A stretch of DNA of 64,000 bases. Origin: Rhodopseudomonas pentothenatexigens. Its GTDB lineage: Bacteria > Pseudomonadota > Alphaproteobacteria > Rhizobiales > Xanthobacteraceae. Every line of letters begins with the position of its first letter. Position 1 is the first letter of the stretch. The DNA is taken from assembly GCF_900218015.1 (NCBI RefSeq), contig NZ_UFQQ01000001.1, positions 248,001 to 312,000 of the forward strand, in the 5' to 3' direction. Below, piece after piece: positions 28,794 to 38,053 of the stretch. The notes beneath the pieces are model-generated. The model did not search any database and was not told the origin of the DNA. It worked only from the letters and a program-made list of their open reading frames with translations. The position numbers and the translations under genes were made by a program.

Positions 28794-30906
28794 GGGCCGG
28801 ATCTTCCTCGTGCGCCGTTGCGGTGAAGCCCAGTGCGAAACGCAAGTCGATCAGCAGATCGAGTATCCGCCACCGACTGTTGTGTGAGCTTGCCGCCACC
28901 ATTGCCATCAACGCCTCGATGCGGCGGTCGAGATCTGCGAGCTCGGCAGGCGACGTCGATCGCCTGACGCTGAAACACGCGGCGATCGTGGAAAGAAGGC
29001 CCCGTAGTGCCGCGCCGGCCCCGCCCTTGACCTGGGGGACAATCTTGCGAAGCTGGCCGGCGATGTGACCGATGCGAAGAAGGCGCAGCGTATCGTCAAG
29101 GACGTCGGTATGGGTTTTTCCGACCGCCCGCTGCCTCGGCAGCAGCAGCGCGGTCCGATCAATCATCAGGCTCGTCCAGCGCGCTTCGTTCGGCGCGCCG
29201 CCCAGAGCGCGGCGACCGACGTCCCGCCGACTGAGGCGAAGCAGCCGATCGATCGCAACCTCCAGCGGCACAGTCTGGAAGATGGACATGCTGACCGCCG
29301 CGAAGCCAACTGCTATGAACAGCGCGATCGCGGTATTGAGGAAAGCGGCAAAGTCAGCGGTGTACGTGGTGCCCAGTCCCGCCAGGATCGGAATCGTGAG
29401 AGTGATCCCCATCGCCATGAACGTCGTCGGCACTCGGGCCTGGAGAGAGCCCGCAATCAAAAACGCTGGGGCGAGCACCGCGACGAGAACTGCGAAATTC
29501 GTGACCTGGGGAAGGATCGCGAAGCTGTAGACGAGGCTTATCAACACTCCCCAGATCGAGCCCACGATATACTTGACGACGAACGGCACAGGCGCGTCGA
29601 AGTTGCCGAACAAGGTGCAACACACGCCGAGAATCGAGACCGCCGTTCCGCCCTCCGGCCAGGCCGACCACATCCAGAAGGCGCAACCGCTGAGGATGGC
29701 GACGATGGAGCCAAGCGCAGCGCGAGCCGCCATCCATGGATCGCGGTGATAGACGTAACCCTTGGCAGGCTCGGACTCGTAGAGCGACACCGCTTTCGGT
29801 GAGCGCGCCCCGGTGATCATGCTCCGATCGAGCCTGTCGCAGTCGTGTATCAGGCCGATCATTTCCGCCAGATGGCCGGCAAGGTTGGCACCCACTCGAT
29901 CGACAGGCGTCGTTGCATGTTTGGTCAAACCAGCCTGGACCGAGCGCGCGCGCCCGATCAGCCGAGCTGCCGCGGTTTCGTCCTGGCCGGCCTCAGGGGC
30001 TGCGATCCAGGCCGCTACATCAGTGACCAATGCGGTCAGTTCGTCGGCCTGATCGCGGTGACCTAGTCCGAGCGTGCGGACACGGTCTTCGATCTCGGTT
30101 GACAGTGGAAGCAACCGGGCAAGCCGGTCGTGAATCAGTTGCAGCGTCTCGCGCCGCAACGTCGCAGATCCGGGATCATACGGCAGATGCGTCGCAAGTC
30201 CCCGCAGCATCAGGAGATCGGCCGCGAGTTGATGACGATCGTTGCGGTTGTCTTCCGGCGTTCCCGCCAGCGCGAGGCGCGCAATCCGGCGGGCGTCCTG
30301 CAGCGTCGCCGACAGCTTGCCGGCGAACTGGCCCTTCATCGACTTCGGCAGGACATAACGATGGATCAGAACGGCGCAGAGAATCCCGATGGAGATTTCC
30401 TGGACGCGCAGGGATGCCGTGTCGAAAACTGCGCCGGGATCGAGCACGCTGGGAAAGCCGATCAGGCTCGTCGTGTAGCCGGCAAGAACAAAGGCGTACG
30501 CCCGCGGCGTGCGATCCAGCAGCGAGAGAAACAGACACCGACCGATCCAGCCGGCGAGGATGACGCTGCACACGATCGGGTCGTTGACGAAATTCGGAAC
30601 GATTGCGACCGTCGCAACCGCGCCCACCAAGGTTCCGACGAAGCGATACACGCCGCGGCTGAGCGAAGCTCCCGCGGACGTCTGAGACACGACGTAGACC
30701 GTCACGATCGCCCAGAAAGGTTTGGGCAGCGCGAGTTGCAGCGAGATGTAATAGGCCAGCATCGCCGCGGCAAAACTCTTCACCGAAAACAGGATCGCAT
30801 CGGCGTCCTCCTTCGTGCCGGGCTGGCCGAGAAAGGTCGTCAGCGCCTGGCGCGCTGCTCGGCAGGTCTGGGGAGAATCGGGACGTCCCGACGGCATCTC
30901 GTTCAT
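28783..30906 (-). CDS. FUSC-family efflux permease, AaeB-like
   Basis: A 707-residue membrane permease with two groups of hydrophobic segments (about residues 45-185 and 395-560) around cytoplasmic helical domains, the arrangement of fusaric-acid/AaeB transporters. FUSC patterns include LALPKPFWAIVTVYVV with SRGVYRFVGTLVGAVA, and the second repeat's WPEGGTAVSILGVCCTLFG. Its substrates are likely aromatic or other weak organic acids. It is the first gene of a three-gene operon and is divergent from an AraC-type regulator, with only 50 bases between start codons and a 6-bp inverted repeat in the gap. Confidence 0.9.
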   Translation of the reverse strand: MNEMPSGRPDSPQTCRAARQALTTFLGQPGTKEDADAILFSVKSFAAAMLAYYISLQLALPKPFWAIVTVYVVSQTSAGASLSRGVYRFVGTLVGAVATVAIVPNFVNDPIVCSVILAGWIGRCLFLSLLDRTPRAYAFVLAGYTTSLIGFPSVLDPGAVFDTASLRVQEISIGILCAVLIHRYVLPKSMKGQFAGKLSATLQDARRIARLALAGTPEDNRNDRHQLAADLLMLRGLATHLPYDPGSATLRRETLQLIHDRLARLLPLSTEIEDRVRTLGLGHRDQADELTALVTDVAAWIAAPEAGQDETAAARLIGRARSVQAGLTKHATTPVDRVGANLAGHLAEMIGLIHDCDRLDRSMITGARSPKAVSLYESEPAKGYVYHRDPWMAARAALGSIVAILSGCAFWMWSAWPEGGTAVSILGVCCTLFGNFDAPVPFVVKYIVGSIWGVLISLVYSFAILPQVTNFAVLVAVLAPAFLIAGSLQARVPTTFMAMGITLTIPILAGLGTTYTADFAAFLNTAIALFIAVGFAAVSMSIFQTVPLEVAIDRLLRLSRRDVGRRALGGAPNEARWTSLMIDRTALLLPRQRAVGKTHTDVLDDTLRLLRIGHIAGQLRKIVPQVKGGAGAALRGLLSTIAACFSVRRSTSPAELADLDRRIEALMAMVAASSHNSRWRILDLLIDLRFALGFTATAHEEDPAHDR

Positions 30907-30932
30907 GACGCCAGTAGTGACTGATTTGCATA

Positions 30933-30948
30933 AGCGAATAAATTCGCT
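30933..30948. promoter_or_regulatory. Inverted repeat in the FUSC/AraC divergent promoter
   Basis: AGCGAA-TAAA-TTCGCT is a perfect 6-bp inverted repeat midway between the divergent start codons at 30906 and 30957. It is a candidate regulator site or part of overlapping promoters. Confidence 0.5.
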
Positions 30949-30956
30949 ATTACGAC

Positions 30957-31883
30957 ATGAAATCCCTAAAATCGGTCATTCTCATGCCTGCGGTACAATC
31001 TGTCGTTTCCGTTTTCGATCCGGACCTGACGCGTCTGCCCGCAGTGGCCCACAAGCTCAGTTTTTCGGACCACGCGGCGGAAGTGCCTTTGCATGTGCAT
31101 CGAAAGGGGCAGTTGATCCTCGCCCTGCACGGAGCCGTCACCTGCACGGCCGGCAACGAAATCTGGATCGTGCCGCCCAATTGCGGGGTATGGATTCCTG
31201 GCGGCGTGCCGCACAGCGCACGCGCAACTGCCAATGCGCAGCTCAACTACCTGTTCGTCGAGCCGGAAGCGGCGGACCTGCCCGCTTCGAGTTGTACGCT
31301 TTCGATTTCTCCGCTGATACGAGAAATGGTCGAGCGCCTGGCAGAGGAGCGTGCGGACTATCATGCAGACAGCCACGCGGCCCGAATGGCGCGCGTGCTG
31401 CTGGACGAACTCGCGGAGATGCCGCGCGAGCGGTTCAACCTGCCGATTTCCAGCCATCCGAAGATCCGGGCCATCGCCGACGCTCTGACAGCGGAGCCAT
31501 CCGATCGCAGGACCTTGAGCGATTGGGCAAAGCGGATCGCGATGAGTGAAAGATCGCTGGCGCGGCTGCTGATCCGCGAGACAGGACTGACGTTCGGACG
31601 CTGGCGACAGCAGCTGCACCTCGTCGTCGCCCTTCGGGAACTTGCGAGCGGCGAAGCGGTGCAGAACGTTGCGGCCGGACTTGGCTACGAGTCGGTCAAC
31701 GCCTTCATCACCATGTTCAAAAAGGCGCTTGGAAGCACTCCCGCTCAATACTTCGCGCAACGTCACGCCCCCACGAAGGCAGGCTCGAATGAGCAGAACC
31801 GTGTTGACCAAACGCCGGTTCTACTCGACCAGCACAACCGCGGCTCTGGGATTTCGTCTGCGCACTACCCGCCGGTCGCGTAG
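30957..31883 (+). CDS. AraC-family regulator of the efflux operon
   Basis: A 308-residue regulator with an N-terminal cupin-like sensor ([16 protein letters not shown]) and a C-terminal pair of helix-turn-helix motifs ([18 protein letters not shown], then [19 protein letters not shown] and [10 protein letters not shown]). It is divergent from the FUSC operon, so it probably activates it when an acid is present. The last 25 or so residues after [12 protein letters not shown] match no domain, and the final 19 bases run antisense to the end of mntH. The recognised AraC fold ends before that tail. Confidence 0.9.
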   Translation: MKSLKSVILMPAVQSVVSVFDPDLTRLPAVAHKLSFSDHAAEVPLHVHRKGQLILALHGAVTCTAGNEIWIVPPNCGVWIPGGVPHSARATANAQLNYLFVEPEAADLPASSCTLSISPLIREMVERLAEERADYHADSHAARMARVLLDELAEMPRERFNLPISSHPKIRAIADALTAEPSDRRTLSDWAKRIAMSERSLARLLIRETGLTFGRWRQQLHLVVALRELASGEAVQNVAAGLGYESVNAFITMFKKALGSTPAQYFAQRHAPTKAGSNEQNRVDQTPVLLDQHNRGSGISSAHYPPVA

Positions 31884-33238
31884 TCGAACACCAGCTTGAT
31901 ATTCAGCGCGATGATGATCGCGGCGATCATCGCGGCGGCGACCGACAGCCAGCGCGGCGCGACGAACTCGCCCATCTTGGCTCGGCTGGCGGTGAACATC
32001 ACCAGCGGCACCACCGCGAATGGCAGTTGCAGGCTGAGTACCACCTGACTGAGGATCAGGAGCTGCCCGGTGCCCTTTTCGCCGGCGATGATGGTGACCA
32101 CTACCGCCGGCACAATCGCGATCAGCCGCGTCACCATCCGGCGCAGCCACGGCTTGATCCGGAACTGGATGAAGCCTTCCATCACGATCTGGCCGGCCAG
32201 CGTGGCAGTGACGGTCGAATTCAGGCCGCAGGCGAGCAGCGCGATGCCGAACAGCGTCGGCGCCAGCGTCGAGCCGAGCAGCGGCGCCAGGAAGGCATGG
32301 GCCTGGTCGAGTTCGGCGACATCGGTCTGGCCGGCGTGGTGGAAGGTCGCCGCTGCCAGGATCAGGATCGAGGCGTTGATGGTCAGCGCGAAGGTCAGCG
32401 CGATCGTCGAGTCGATCGTGGCGAGCTTGATCGCCTCGTGCTTCTCGGCCGGGCTGTGGCCGAAGCCGCGGGTCTGTACCAGGCCGGAGTGCAGATAGAG
32501 GTTGTGCGGCATCACCGTGGCGCCGAGGATGCCGAGCGCCAGATACAGCATGCCGGGCTCGGTCAGCACCCGCGTGGTCGGCGCGAAGCCGCGGATTACC
32601 GCTCCCCAGTCCGGATCGGCCATCGCGATCTGGATCGCGAAGCAGGCCGCGATCACGCCGAGCAGCGCCACCACGAAGGCTTCGATCCAACGGAAGCCGA
32701 ACGCCTGCAGCGCCAGCACCAGGAACACGTCGGCTGCGGTGATCACGACGCCGAGCTCGAGCGGGATGCCGAACAGCAGGTTGAGCCCGATCGCAGTACC
32801 GATCACTTCCGCAAGGTCGGTCGCGGTAATGGCGATCTCGGCCGATAGCCACAGCGGCCACGACACCCAGCGCGGATAGGCGTCGCGGCAGGCCTGGGCG
32901 AGATCCCGGCCCGCGCCCACACCGAGACGCGTGCACAGCGACTGCAACACCACCGCCATGATGTTCGACACCAGCGCGACCGTCAGCAGCGCATAGCCGT
33001 ATTTCGAGCCGCCGGCGAGAGAGGTCGCCCAGTTGCCGGGGTCCATGTAGCCGACCGCGACCAGATAGCCGGGGCCGAGGAATGCAATCAGCTTGCGCCA
33101 GAATGGCCCTTTGGCCCGGGTCGGGATGGTACCGAACATCCCGGCCAGCGACGGCTCGCCCGGCGAAAGGCGCCATCCCGTGGTCTGCTCCGGTGTCGGC
33201 GCTGGGTCTGAGGTCATCGGGGGCGATTTTGCATCCAT
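31865..33238 (-). CDS. mntH: Nramp-family divalent metal transporter MntH
   Basis: A proton-coupled Mn(II)/Fe(II) importer in the inner membrane. The 457-residue protein has about eleven hydrophobic segments and both metal motifs, Asp-Pro-Gly-Asn at 66-69 and Met-Pro-His at 243-245. A 40-residue hydrophilic leader precedes the first helix. The start is ATG 33238, though ATG 33217 is possible; neither has a strong ribosome site. A perfect 15-base palindrome lies 31 bases upstream and is a good candidate for a manganese-responsive regulator. Its 3' end overlaps the AraC gene by 19 bases. Confidence 0.95.
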   Translation of the reverse strand: MDAKSPPMTSDPAPTPEQTTGWRLSPGEPSLAGMFGTIPTRAKGPFWRKLIAFLGPGYLVAVGYMDPGNWATSLAGGSKYGYALLTVALVSNIMAVVLQSLCTRLGVGAGRDLAQACRDAYPRWVSWPLWLSAEIAITATDLAEVIGTAIGLNLLFGIPLELGVVITAADVFLVLALQAFGFRWIEAFVVALLGVIAACFAIQIAMADPDWGAVIRGFAPTTRVLTEPGMLYLALGILGATVMPHNLYLHSGLVQTRGFGHSPAEKHEAIKLATIDSTIALTFALTINASILILAAATFHHAGQTDVAELDQAHAFLAPLLGSTLAPTLFGIALLACGLNSTVTATLAGQIVMEGFIQFRIKPWLRRMVTRLIAIVPAVVVTIIAGEKGTGQLLILSQVVLSLQLPFAVVPLVMFTASRAKMGEFVAPRWLSVAAAMIAAIIIALNIKLVFDYATGG

Positions 33239-33268
33239 CGCATCACAATGCAGCCCGGCTATTTTTGA

Positions 33269-33283
33269 TGCAAGTAACTTGCA
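33269..33283. promoter_or_regulatory. Palindrome upstream of mntH (candidate metal operator)
   Basis: TGCAAGT-A-ACTTGCA is a perfect palindrome 31 bases before the mntH start, followed by another TTGCA-like part (TAGCAACAAGGCAA). In Rhizobiales mntH is controlled by Mur or MntR at such sites. The exact regulator here is inferred. Confidence 0.55.
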
Positions 33284-33503
33284 TTAGCAACAAGGCAACC
33301 CTGCACTGCTGGTGGTGAATCTCGTCTTTCAATACGTCCCGCCCACCGAGTCGCAATACTGCGCGCACCGAGGCTGCCACAAACTGCGCCACTGGTCATT
33401 GATCGTGCTTCGGTCCGGCGCGCTGACATTTCCGTGGCGCCGGTGTTCCCTTCCTCGCAATTCCGGCTTCCCGTCCGGCCGGAAATGGCGCAGAAGGTCG
33501 CCC

Positions 33504-33695
33504 ATGACGAGTCAGGTTCCAGAGCGGATGTCGTTCGGCGGGTTTCTGCGGTGGGCGACGACCCCACCCCAGGCCTATCTGATGTATTTCGTGTGCGTCG
33601 TGCTGGTCGGCGGGGTGTCGTTCTACGTCGGCACCTTGAAGCCGCGGCACACCCCCGGGCTTCCGCCCGCCGCTGCGGCTCCACACGGCAAGTAG
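33504..33695 (+). CDS. Small single-pass membrane protein of 63 residues
   Basis: The product starts MTSQVPERMSFGGFLRWATT, has one hydrophobic segment at about residues 25-44 (AYLMYFVCVVLVGGVSFYVG) and ends in a Pro/Ala-rich tail. The ATG at 33504 begins with a moderately placed ribosome site (AAGGT, about 10 bases upstream). It stands alone, ending 7 bases from the convergent antiporter gene. I do not recognise it. Coding is suggested by the orderly topology. Confidence 0.5.
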   Translation: MTSQVPERMSFGGFLRWATTPPQAYLMYFVCVVLVGGVSFYVGTLKPRHTPGLPPAAAAPHGK

Positions 33696-33702
33696 CGCGC
33701 GC

Positions 33703-35127
33703 TCAGTGCAGCTGCAGGTTCGGCACGATCGGCAGGAACGTGAGTAGCAGAAACAGCGGGATCAGCACCGCGCTCACCCGCAATGCGTAGCCGAAGAACC
33801 CCGGCATCTTGATGCCACGCTCGGTGGCGATGGCATAGACCATGAAATTCGGCGCGTTGCCGACATAGGTCAGCGCACCCATGTAGACCGAGCCCATCGA
33901 AATCGCCGCCAGCGTGCCGGCGAGCGGCCCCATCAGTTCGGCGGGCCGGCCTCCTGCGAGCTCGAAGAACACCAGATAGGTCGGCGCGTTGTCGAGCACC
34001 GCCGACAGCAACCCGGTGAACCAGAAATACGGCACCTCGCGCGGCGTGCCGTCGCTCGCCGTCACCGCTTCCAGCAATGGCGCGAACAATCCGGTCCTAC
34101 CGGCCTGCAGCATCGCCAGCACCGGGATGATCGCGACGAAGATCCCGGCGAACAGCTTGGCGACTTCGCGGATCGGCTCCCAGGTGAAGCCGTTGGCGGA
34201 GCGGTGTTCGTCGGCGGTCCACCACAGCGACAGCAGCGCCACCACCACCAGCACGGCATCGCGCACCAAGTTTTGCAGCGCGACCTTGGTGCCGTAGACG
34301 TCGAACTCGATGCCCGGCCGCCACTGCGCGCAAGCCAGGATGGTGGCGATGATGCCGGCGATCAGCAGGAAATTGATCCCGCCGCGAAACCCGATCGGCT
34401 GTTCGGCGGTCTTGGCGGGCGGATCGTGCCGGGCGTACCACAGATCGAGCAGATAGAAGATCGTCAGCAGCATGCCGGCGACGATCAGCGTCTGCTGCCA
34501 CAGATGCTGCACCGGCCAGAAGAAATCGATCCCGCGCAGGAAGCCGACGAACAGCGGCGGATCGCCGAGCGGCGACAGCGCGCCGCCGATATTGGCGACC
34601 AGGATGATGAAGAACACCACGACGTGGACGTTGTGGCGCCGCCCGGCATTGGCGCGGATCAGCGGCCGGACCAGGATCATCGCCGCGCCGGTGGTGCCGA
34701 TCAGGCTGGCGCAGGCGGTGCCGACCGCCAGCAGGCCGGTGTTCAGCAGCGGCGTCGCCCGGATCGTCCCGGTGACCAGGATCCCGCCCGACACCGTGAA
34801 CAGCGCGAACAGCAGCACGATGAAGCTGAGATATTCAGCGAGCAGTGCATGAATCAGCGACGCCAGCGCGCTCTGCCAGCCGTACACGATCGCGATCGGC
34901 GTCAGCGCCAGCGCCGCCCATGCCGCGGCGATCTTACCGTAATGCGCGTGCCAGACTTTCGGAAACAGCAGCGGCCCGAGCGCAATCGACAGCAGGATGC
35001 CGGCGAACGGCACGCCCCACGCCCAGCCGAGCGCGGCGCCGTCGAGCTCCGCCGCCTGGGCCGGTGAGGACAGCATCACCAGCAACACCGGCAGCAGCAG
35101 ACCGGATCGGGAGCAGCGTTCGAACAT
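33703..35127 (-). CDS. Sodium:proton antiporter, NhaD/CitMHS-like
   Basis: A 474-residue inner-membrane transporter of the ion transporter superfamily with about 12 hydrophobic segments. An apparent signal-like N-terminus (LLLPVLLVMLSSPAQA) is followed by the membrane domain. Conserved parts include TGTTGA-like loops (here SLIGTTGAAMILVRPLI), NIGGALSPLGDPPLF and, in the second half, FTGLLSAVLDNAPTYLVFFE and YVGNAPNFMVYAIA, all typical of family members annotated as Na+/H+ antiporter. The substrate is inferred. ATG 35127 is chosen over TTG 35136. It ends convergently with the 63-residue gene. Confidence 0.88.
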   Translation of the reverse strand: MFERCSRSGLLLPVLLVMLSSPAQAAELDGAALGWAWGVPFAGILLSIALGPLLFPKVWHAHYGKIAAAWAALALTPIAIVYGWQSALASLIHALLAEYLSFIVLLFALFTVSGGILVTGTIRATPLLNTGLLAVGTACASLIGTTGAAMILVRPLIRANAGRRHNVHVVVFFIILVANIGGALSPLGDPPLFVGFLRGIDFFWPVQHLWQQTLIVAGMLLTIFYLLDLWYARHDPPAKTAEQPIGFRGGINFLLIAGIIATILACAQWRPGIEFDVYGTKVALQNLVRDAVLVVVALLSLWWTADEHRSANGFTWEPIREVAKLFAGIFVAIIPVLAMLQAGRTGLFAPLLEAVTASDGTPREVPYFWFTGLLSAVLDNAPTYLVFFELAGGRPAELMGPLAGTLAAISMGSVYMGALTYVGNAPNFMVYAIATERGIKMPGFFGYALRVSAVLIPLFLLLTFLPIVPNLQLH

Positions 35128-35213
35128 CGCGTCCAATCAATGCAGTTCGGGAGCGAGACGGAAAAACGGAAGGACAGCCTGCCTGCGGCCGAGGGTGCAG
35201 GCAGGCCGATGCG

Positions 35214-37475
35214 TCACTCGATGCCGCGGCCGAACTTGTTCGACTTCGGGAAGCCCTTCGGCGGCAGCCGGCCGGCATCGGCGCGGTTGCCGCGCCATTC
35301 CGCCAATTCCTTCATCGTCGCGCTGAACTCGCGGCCGGCGGAATCGCGCCAGGACAGGCCCTGCTTCGACGAGAAGGTGGCGACGTCGGACAGGCCGCCG
35401 TCCTTGTACTTCTGCAGCCGCACGCCGCGGCCACGGGTCATCTCCGGCACTTGGTCGAGCGGGAAGATCACCATCTTGCGGTTGTCACCGATCACCGCGA
35501 CCTGATCGTCACCTTCGCTGACGACGGTGAGCGCCCTCGCCTCGTTCGGAACGTCGACGTTGATGATCTGCTTGCCCTTGCGGGTTGCGCCAACGCACTC
35601 GTCCTCGTTGACGACAAAGCCCTGGCCGTCATGGCTGGCGAGCAGGAATTTGCGGCCGCCCTTGTGCACGAACACGGTGACGATCGCAGCGTCCTGCTCC
35701 ATGTCGATGAACATCCGGATCGGCTCGCCATGGCCGCGACCGCCGGGCAGCTTGGCGACGTCGAGCGCGTAGAACCGGCCGTTGGTGGCGAGCAGCAGCA
35801 GCTTCGACGTCGTCTCGGCGAAGAACGACTGGCCGAGCTTGTCGTCCTGCTTGAAGTTCAGCCCCGACAGATCCTCGACGTGGCCCTTCAGCGTGCGCAC
35901 CCAGCCCTTGTCCGAAATCACCACGGTCACCGGCTCGCGCTCGACGAAAGCCTCTTCGATGGCCGCGAGATCGTGCTCCGGCGCGTCGGCGAAGCTGGTG
36001 CGGCGCTTGCCGAGCGGTGTCTTCGGTCCGAACATCTCGCGCACCTTGCGCACCTGCTCGCCGACCTTGGCCCACTGCTCGGTCTCGGACTTCAGGATCG
36101 CGTTGATGCCCTTCAGCTCGGCGCGGAGATTCTTGTCCTCGGTGCGGATCTCCATCTCTTCCAGCTTGCGCAACGAGCGCAGCCGCATGTTGAGGATCGC
36201 TTCGGCCTGGATCTCGGTGAGATTGAAGGTCTTCATCAGCACCGGCTTGGGCTCGTCCTCGGTGCGGATGATCCTGATCACTTCGTCGATGTTCAGGTAC
36301 GCGATCAGATAACCGCCGAGAACTTCGAGCCGGTGCTCGATCTGCGCCTTGCGATAGTTGGAGCGGCGCAGCAGCACGTCGCGCAGATGGTCGAGCCATT
36401 CGCGCAAGCATTCGGCGAGGCCGACCACCTTGGGGATGCGGCCCTTGATCAGGACGTTGAGGTTGAGCGGAATCCGACTCTCCAGTTCGGTCAGCCGGAA
36501 CAGCGATTCCATCATCAGGGCCGGATCGACGCTGCGCGACTTCGGCTCGATGACGATGCGGACGTCCTCGGCCGACTCGTCGCGGATGTCGCCGACCAGC
36601 GGCAGCTTCTTCTCGTTGAGCAGCTCGGCGATCTTCTCGATCAGCCGCGACTTCTGCACCAGCCACGGGATCTGGGTGACCACCACGCTCCAGGCGCCGC
36701 GCGCGCCCTCCTCTTGCTGCCAGCGCGCCCGCGTGCGGAACGCGCCGCGGCCGGTCGAATAGGCCTCGGCGATGCTCTCCTTGGAGTCGATGATGATGCC
36801 GCCGGTCGGAAAGTCCGGTCCCTTGACGAAGCGCAGCAGCGCCTTCGACTTTGCGTCGGGCTTCTCGATCAGATGCAGCGCGGCGTCGCACAGCTCGGCG
36901 GCATTGTGCGGCGGGATTGCGGTGGCCATGCCGACCGCGATGCCCTGGGCGCCGTTGGCGAGCAGGTTCGGGAACCCGCCGGGCAGCACCACCGGCTCCT
37001 TGGCCTGGCCGTCGTAATTCGGCCGGAACGCGACGCCGTCCTCGTCGATGCCGTCGAGCAACAGGCGCGCGACGTCGGTCATCCGTGCTTCGGTGTAGCG
37101 GTAGGCCGCCGGGTTATCGCCGTCGATGTTGCCGAAATTGCCCTGGCCGTCGACCAGCGGGTAGCGCGACGAGAAATCCTGCGCCAAGCGGACCAGCGCG
37201 TCGTAGATCGACTGGTCGCCGTGCGGATGGAACGAACCCATCACGTCGCCGACGATCTTGGCCGACTTCTTGAACGGCGTGCCGGGGTCGAGCCGCAGCA
37301 GCCGCATACCGTACAGGATGCGGCGATGCACCGGCTTGAGGCCGTCGCGGGCATCGGGCAAGGCACGATGCATGATGGTCGAGAGCGCGTACGCGAGGTA
37401 GCGCTCTTCCAGCGCCTCGCGCAGCTGCACCTCGTGAATCTCGGCCGGCTCCGGCGGAATCAGTCTTTTTCCCAT
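35214..37475 (-). CDS. parC: DNA topoisomerase IV subunit A
   Basis: ParC is the DNA breakage-reunion subunit of topoisomerase IV, which unlinks daughter chromosomes. The 753-residue protein has the catalytic Tyr127 in AYRYTEARM, the [14 protein letters not shown] loop that forms the quinolone pocket and a six-bladed C-terminal domain with [16 protein letters not shown]. At the pocket the usual Ser of E. coli is Gln88, with Asp92 for Glu84. Its start is ATG 37475, and an HxlR gene lies 9 bases upstream on the same strand. The partner parE is not in the window. Confidence 0.97.
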   Translation of the reverse strand: MGKRLIPPEPAEIHEVQLREALEERYLAYALSTIMHRALPDARDGLKPVHRRILYGMRLLRLDPGTPFKKSAKIVGDVMGSFHPHGDQSIYDALVRLAQDFSSRYPLVDGQGNFGNIDGDNPAAYRYTEARMTDVARLLLDGIDEDGVAFRPNYDGQAKEPVVLPGGFPNLLANGAQGIAVGMATAIPPHNAAELCDAALHLIEKPDAKSKALLRFVKGPDFPTGGIIIDSKESIAEAYSTGRGAFRTRARWQQEEGARGAWSVVVTQIPWLVQKSRLIEKIAELLNEKKLPLVGDIRDESAEDVRIVIEPKSRSVDPALMMESLFRLTELESRIPLNLNVLIKGRIPKVVGLAECLREWLDHLRDVLLRRSNYRKAQIEHRLEVLGGYLIAYLNIDEVIRIIRTEDEPKPVLMKTFNLTEIQAEAILNMRLRSLRKLEEMEIRTEDKNLRAELKGINAILKSETEQWAKVGEQVRKVREMFGPKTPLGKRRTSFADAPEHDLAAIEEAFVEREPVTVVISDKGWVRTLKGHVEDLSGLNFKQDDKLGQSFFAETTSKLLLLATNGRFYALDVAKLPGGRGHGEPIRMFIDMEQDAAIVTVFVHKGGRKFLLASHDGQGFVVNEDECVGATRKGKQIINVDVPNEARALTVVSEGDDQVAVIGDNRKMVIFPLDQVPEMTRGRGVRLQKYKDGGLSDVATFSSKQGLSWRDSAGREFSATMKELAEWRGNRADAGRLPPKGFPKSNKFGRGIE

Positions 37476-37484
37476 GGCGAGGCA

Positions 37485-37973
37485 TTAGCTCCCGGCCGGG
37501 ACCGGAGCAAGCGCAACCCGGCCCTCCGGCGCAGCCACCGCGTCTGCGCCGCCGTCGAACCGGACCCGCGCTTTCTCAATGTCCGGAAAATGCTGCTCGG
37601 CCCAACCGACCAGCGCCGTCAGCGGCCCCAGCACGGACTCGCCCATCGGCGACAGCCGGTATTCGACGCTGGGCGGCTTGGTCGGGAAAACCTGTCGGGA
37701 GACCAGCCCGTCGCGCTCGAGATCGCGCAGCGTCTGGGTCAGCATCCGCTTCGAAATGTCTGGAACATCGCGGAATAAGGCATTGAACCGCATCGGCTTC
37801 TCGGCGAGCGCGATGAGCAGCAGGGTGCTCCATTTACTGCCGAGATGATCCAGCACGTTGCGCACCGGGCAGCGCGACGCGTCGAAGCCGAGCTCGCGCC
37901 AGGCGGCGTAGCGGTCGGTCAAGGTGGCGCGGTGCGCAGCGACTGTCAGGTTATCTGCAGGTGACCTTGTCAC
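37485..37973 (-). CDS. HxlR-family transcriptional regulator
   Basis: A 162-residue winged helix-turn-helix regulator. The HxlR signature CPVRNVLDHLGSKWSTLLL has the conserved cysteine at the start, and MRFNALFRDVPDISKRMLTQ with LRDLERDGLVSRQV are the DNA-recognition parts. The start is GTG 37973. It is divergent from the QorB-like reductase, with 80 bases between start codons holding an inverted repeat. The arrangement copies ytfH-qorB in E. coli and qorR-qorA in Corynebacterium, where the cysteine senses quinones or diamide. The regulator gene runs into parC 9 bases downstream. Confidence 0.9.
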   Translation of the reverse strand: MTRSPADNLTVAAHRATLTDRYAAWRELGFDASRCPVRNVLDHLGSKWSTLLLIALAEKPMRFNALFRDVPDISKRMLTQTLRDLERDGLVSRQVFPTKPPSVEYRLSPMGESVLGPLTALVGWAEQHFPDIEKARVRFDGGADAVAAPEGRVALAPVPAGS

Positions 37974-38003
37974 GAAATACTGCCTCCTTACGCGGTCGGC
38001 TCA

Positions 38004-38022
38004 AGGTCTCCATTATAGACCT
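38004..38022. promoter_or_regulatory. Inverted repeat in the HxlR/QorB divergent promoter
   Basis: AGGTCT-(7 bases)-AGACCT, a perfect 6-bp inverted repeat, lies 31 bases before the qorB start codon and overlaps a TATAGA-like -10. It is placed as expected for the HxlR operator. Confidence 0.55.
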
Positions 38023-38053
38023 ACCCTCAATCGAACACCACCAGGAGATCCTG

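Noticed and set aside
31821-33176. A 451-residue frame overlapping mntH on the same strand
   Set aside because: It is a different frame of mntH with an Arg/Ala-rich product and no membrane segments; mntH has both metal motifs.
34845-37778. A 977-residue open frame on plus opposite parC
   Set aside because: It covers parC and parts of two neighbours with no start site or domains. It is a shadow frame.
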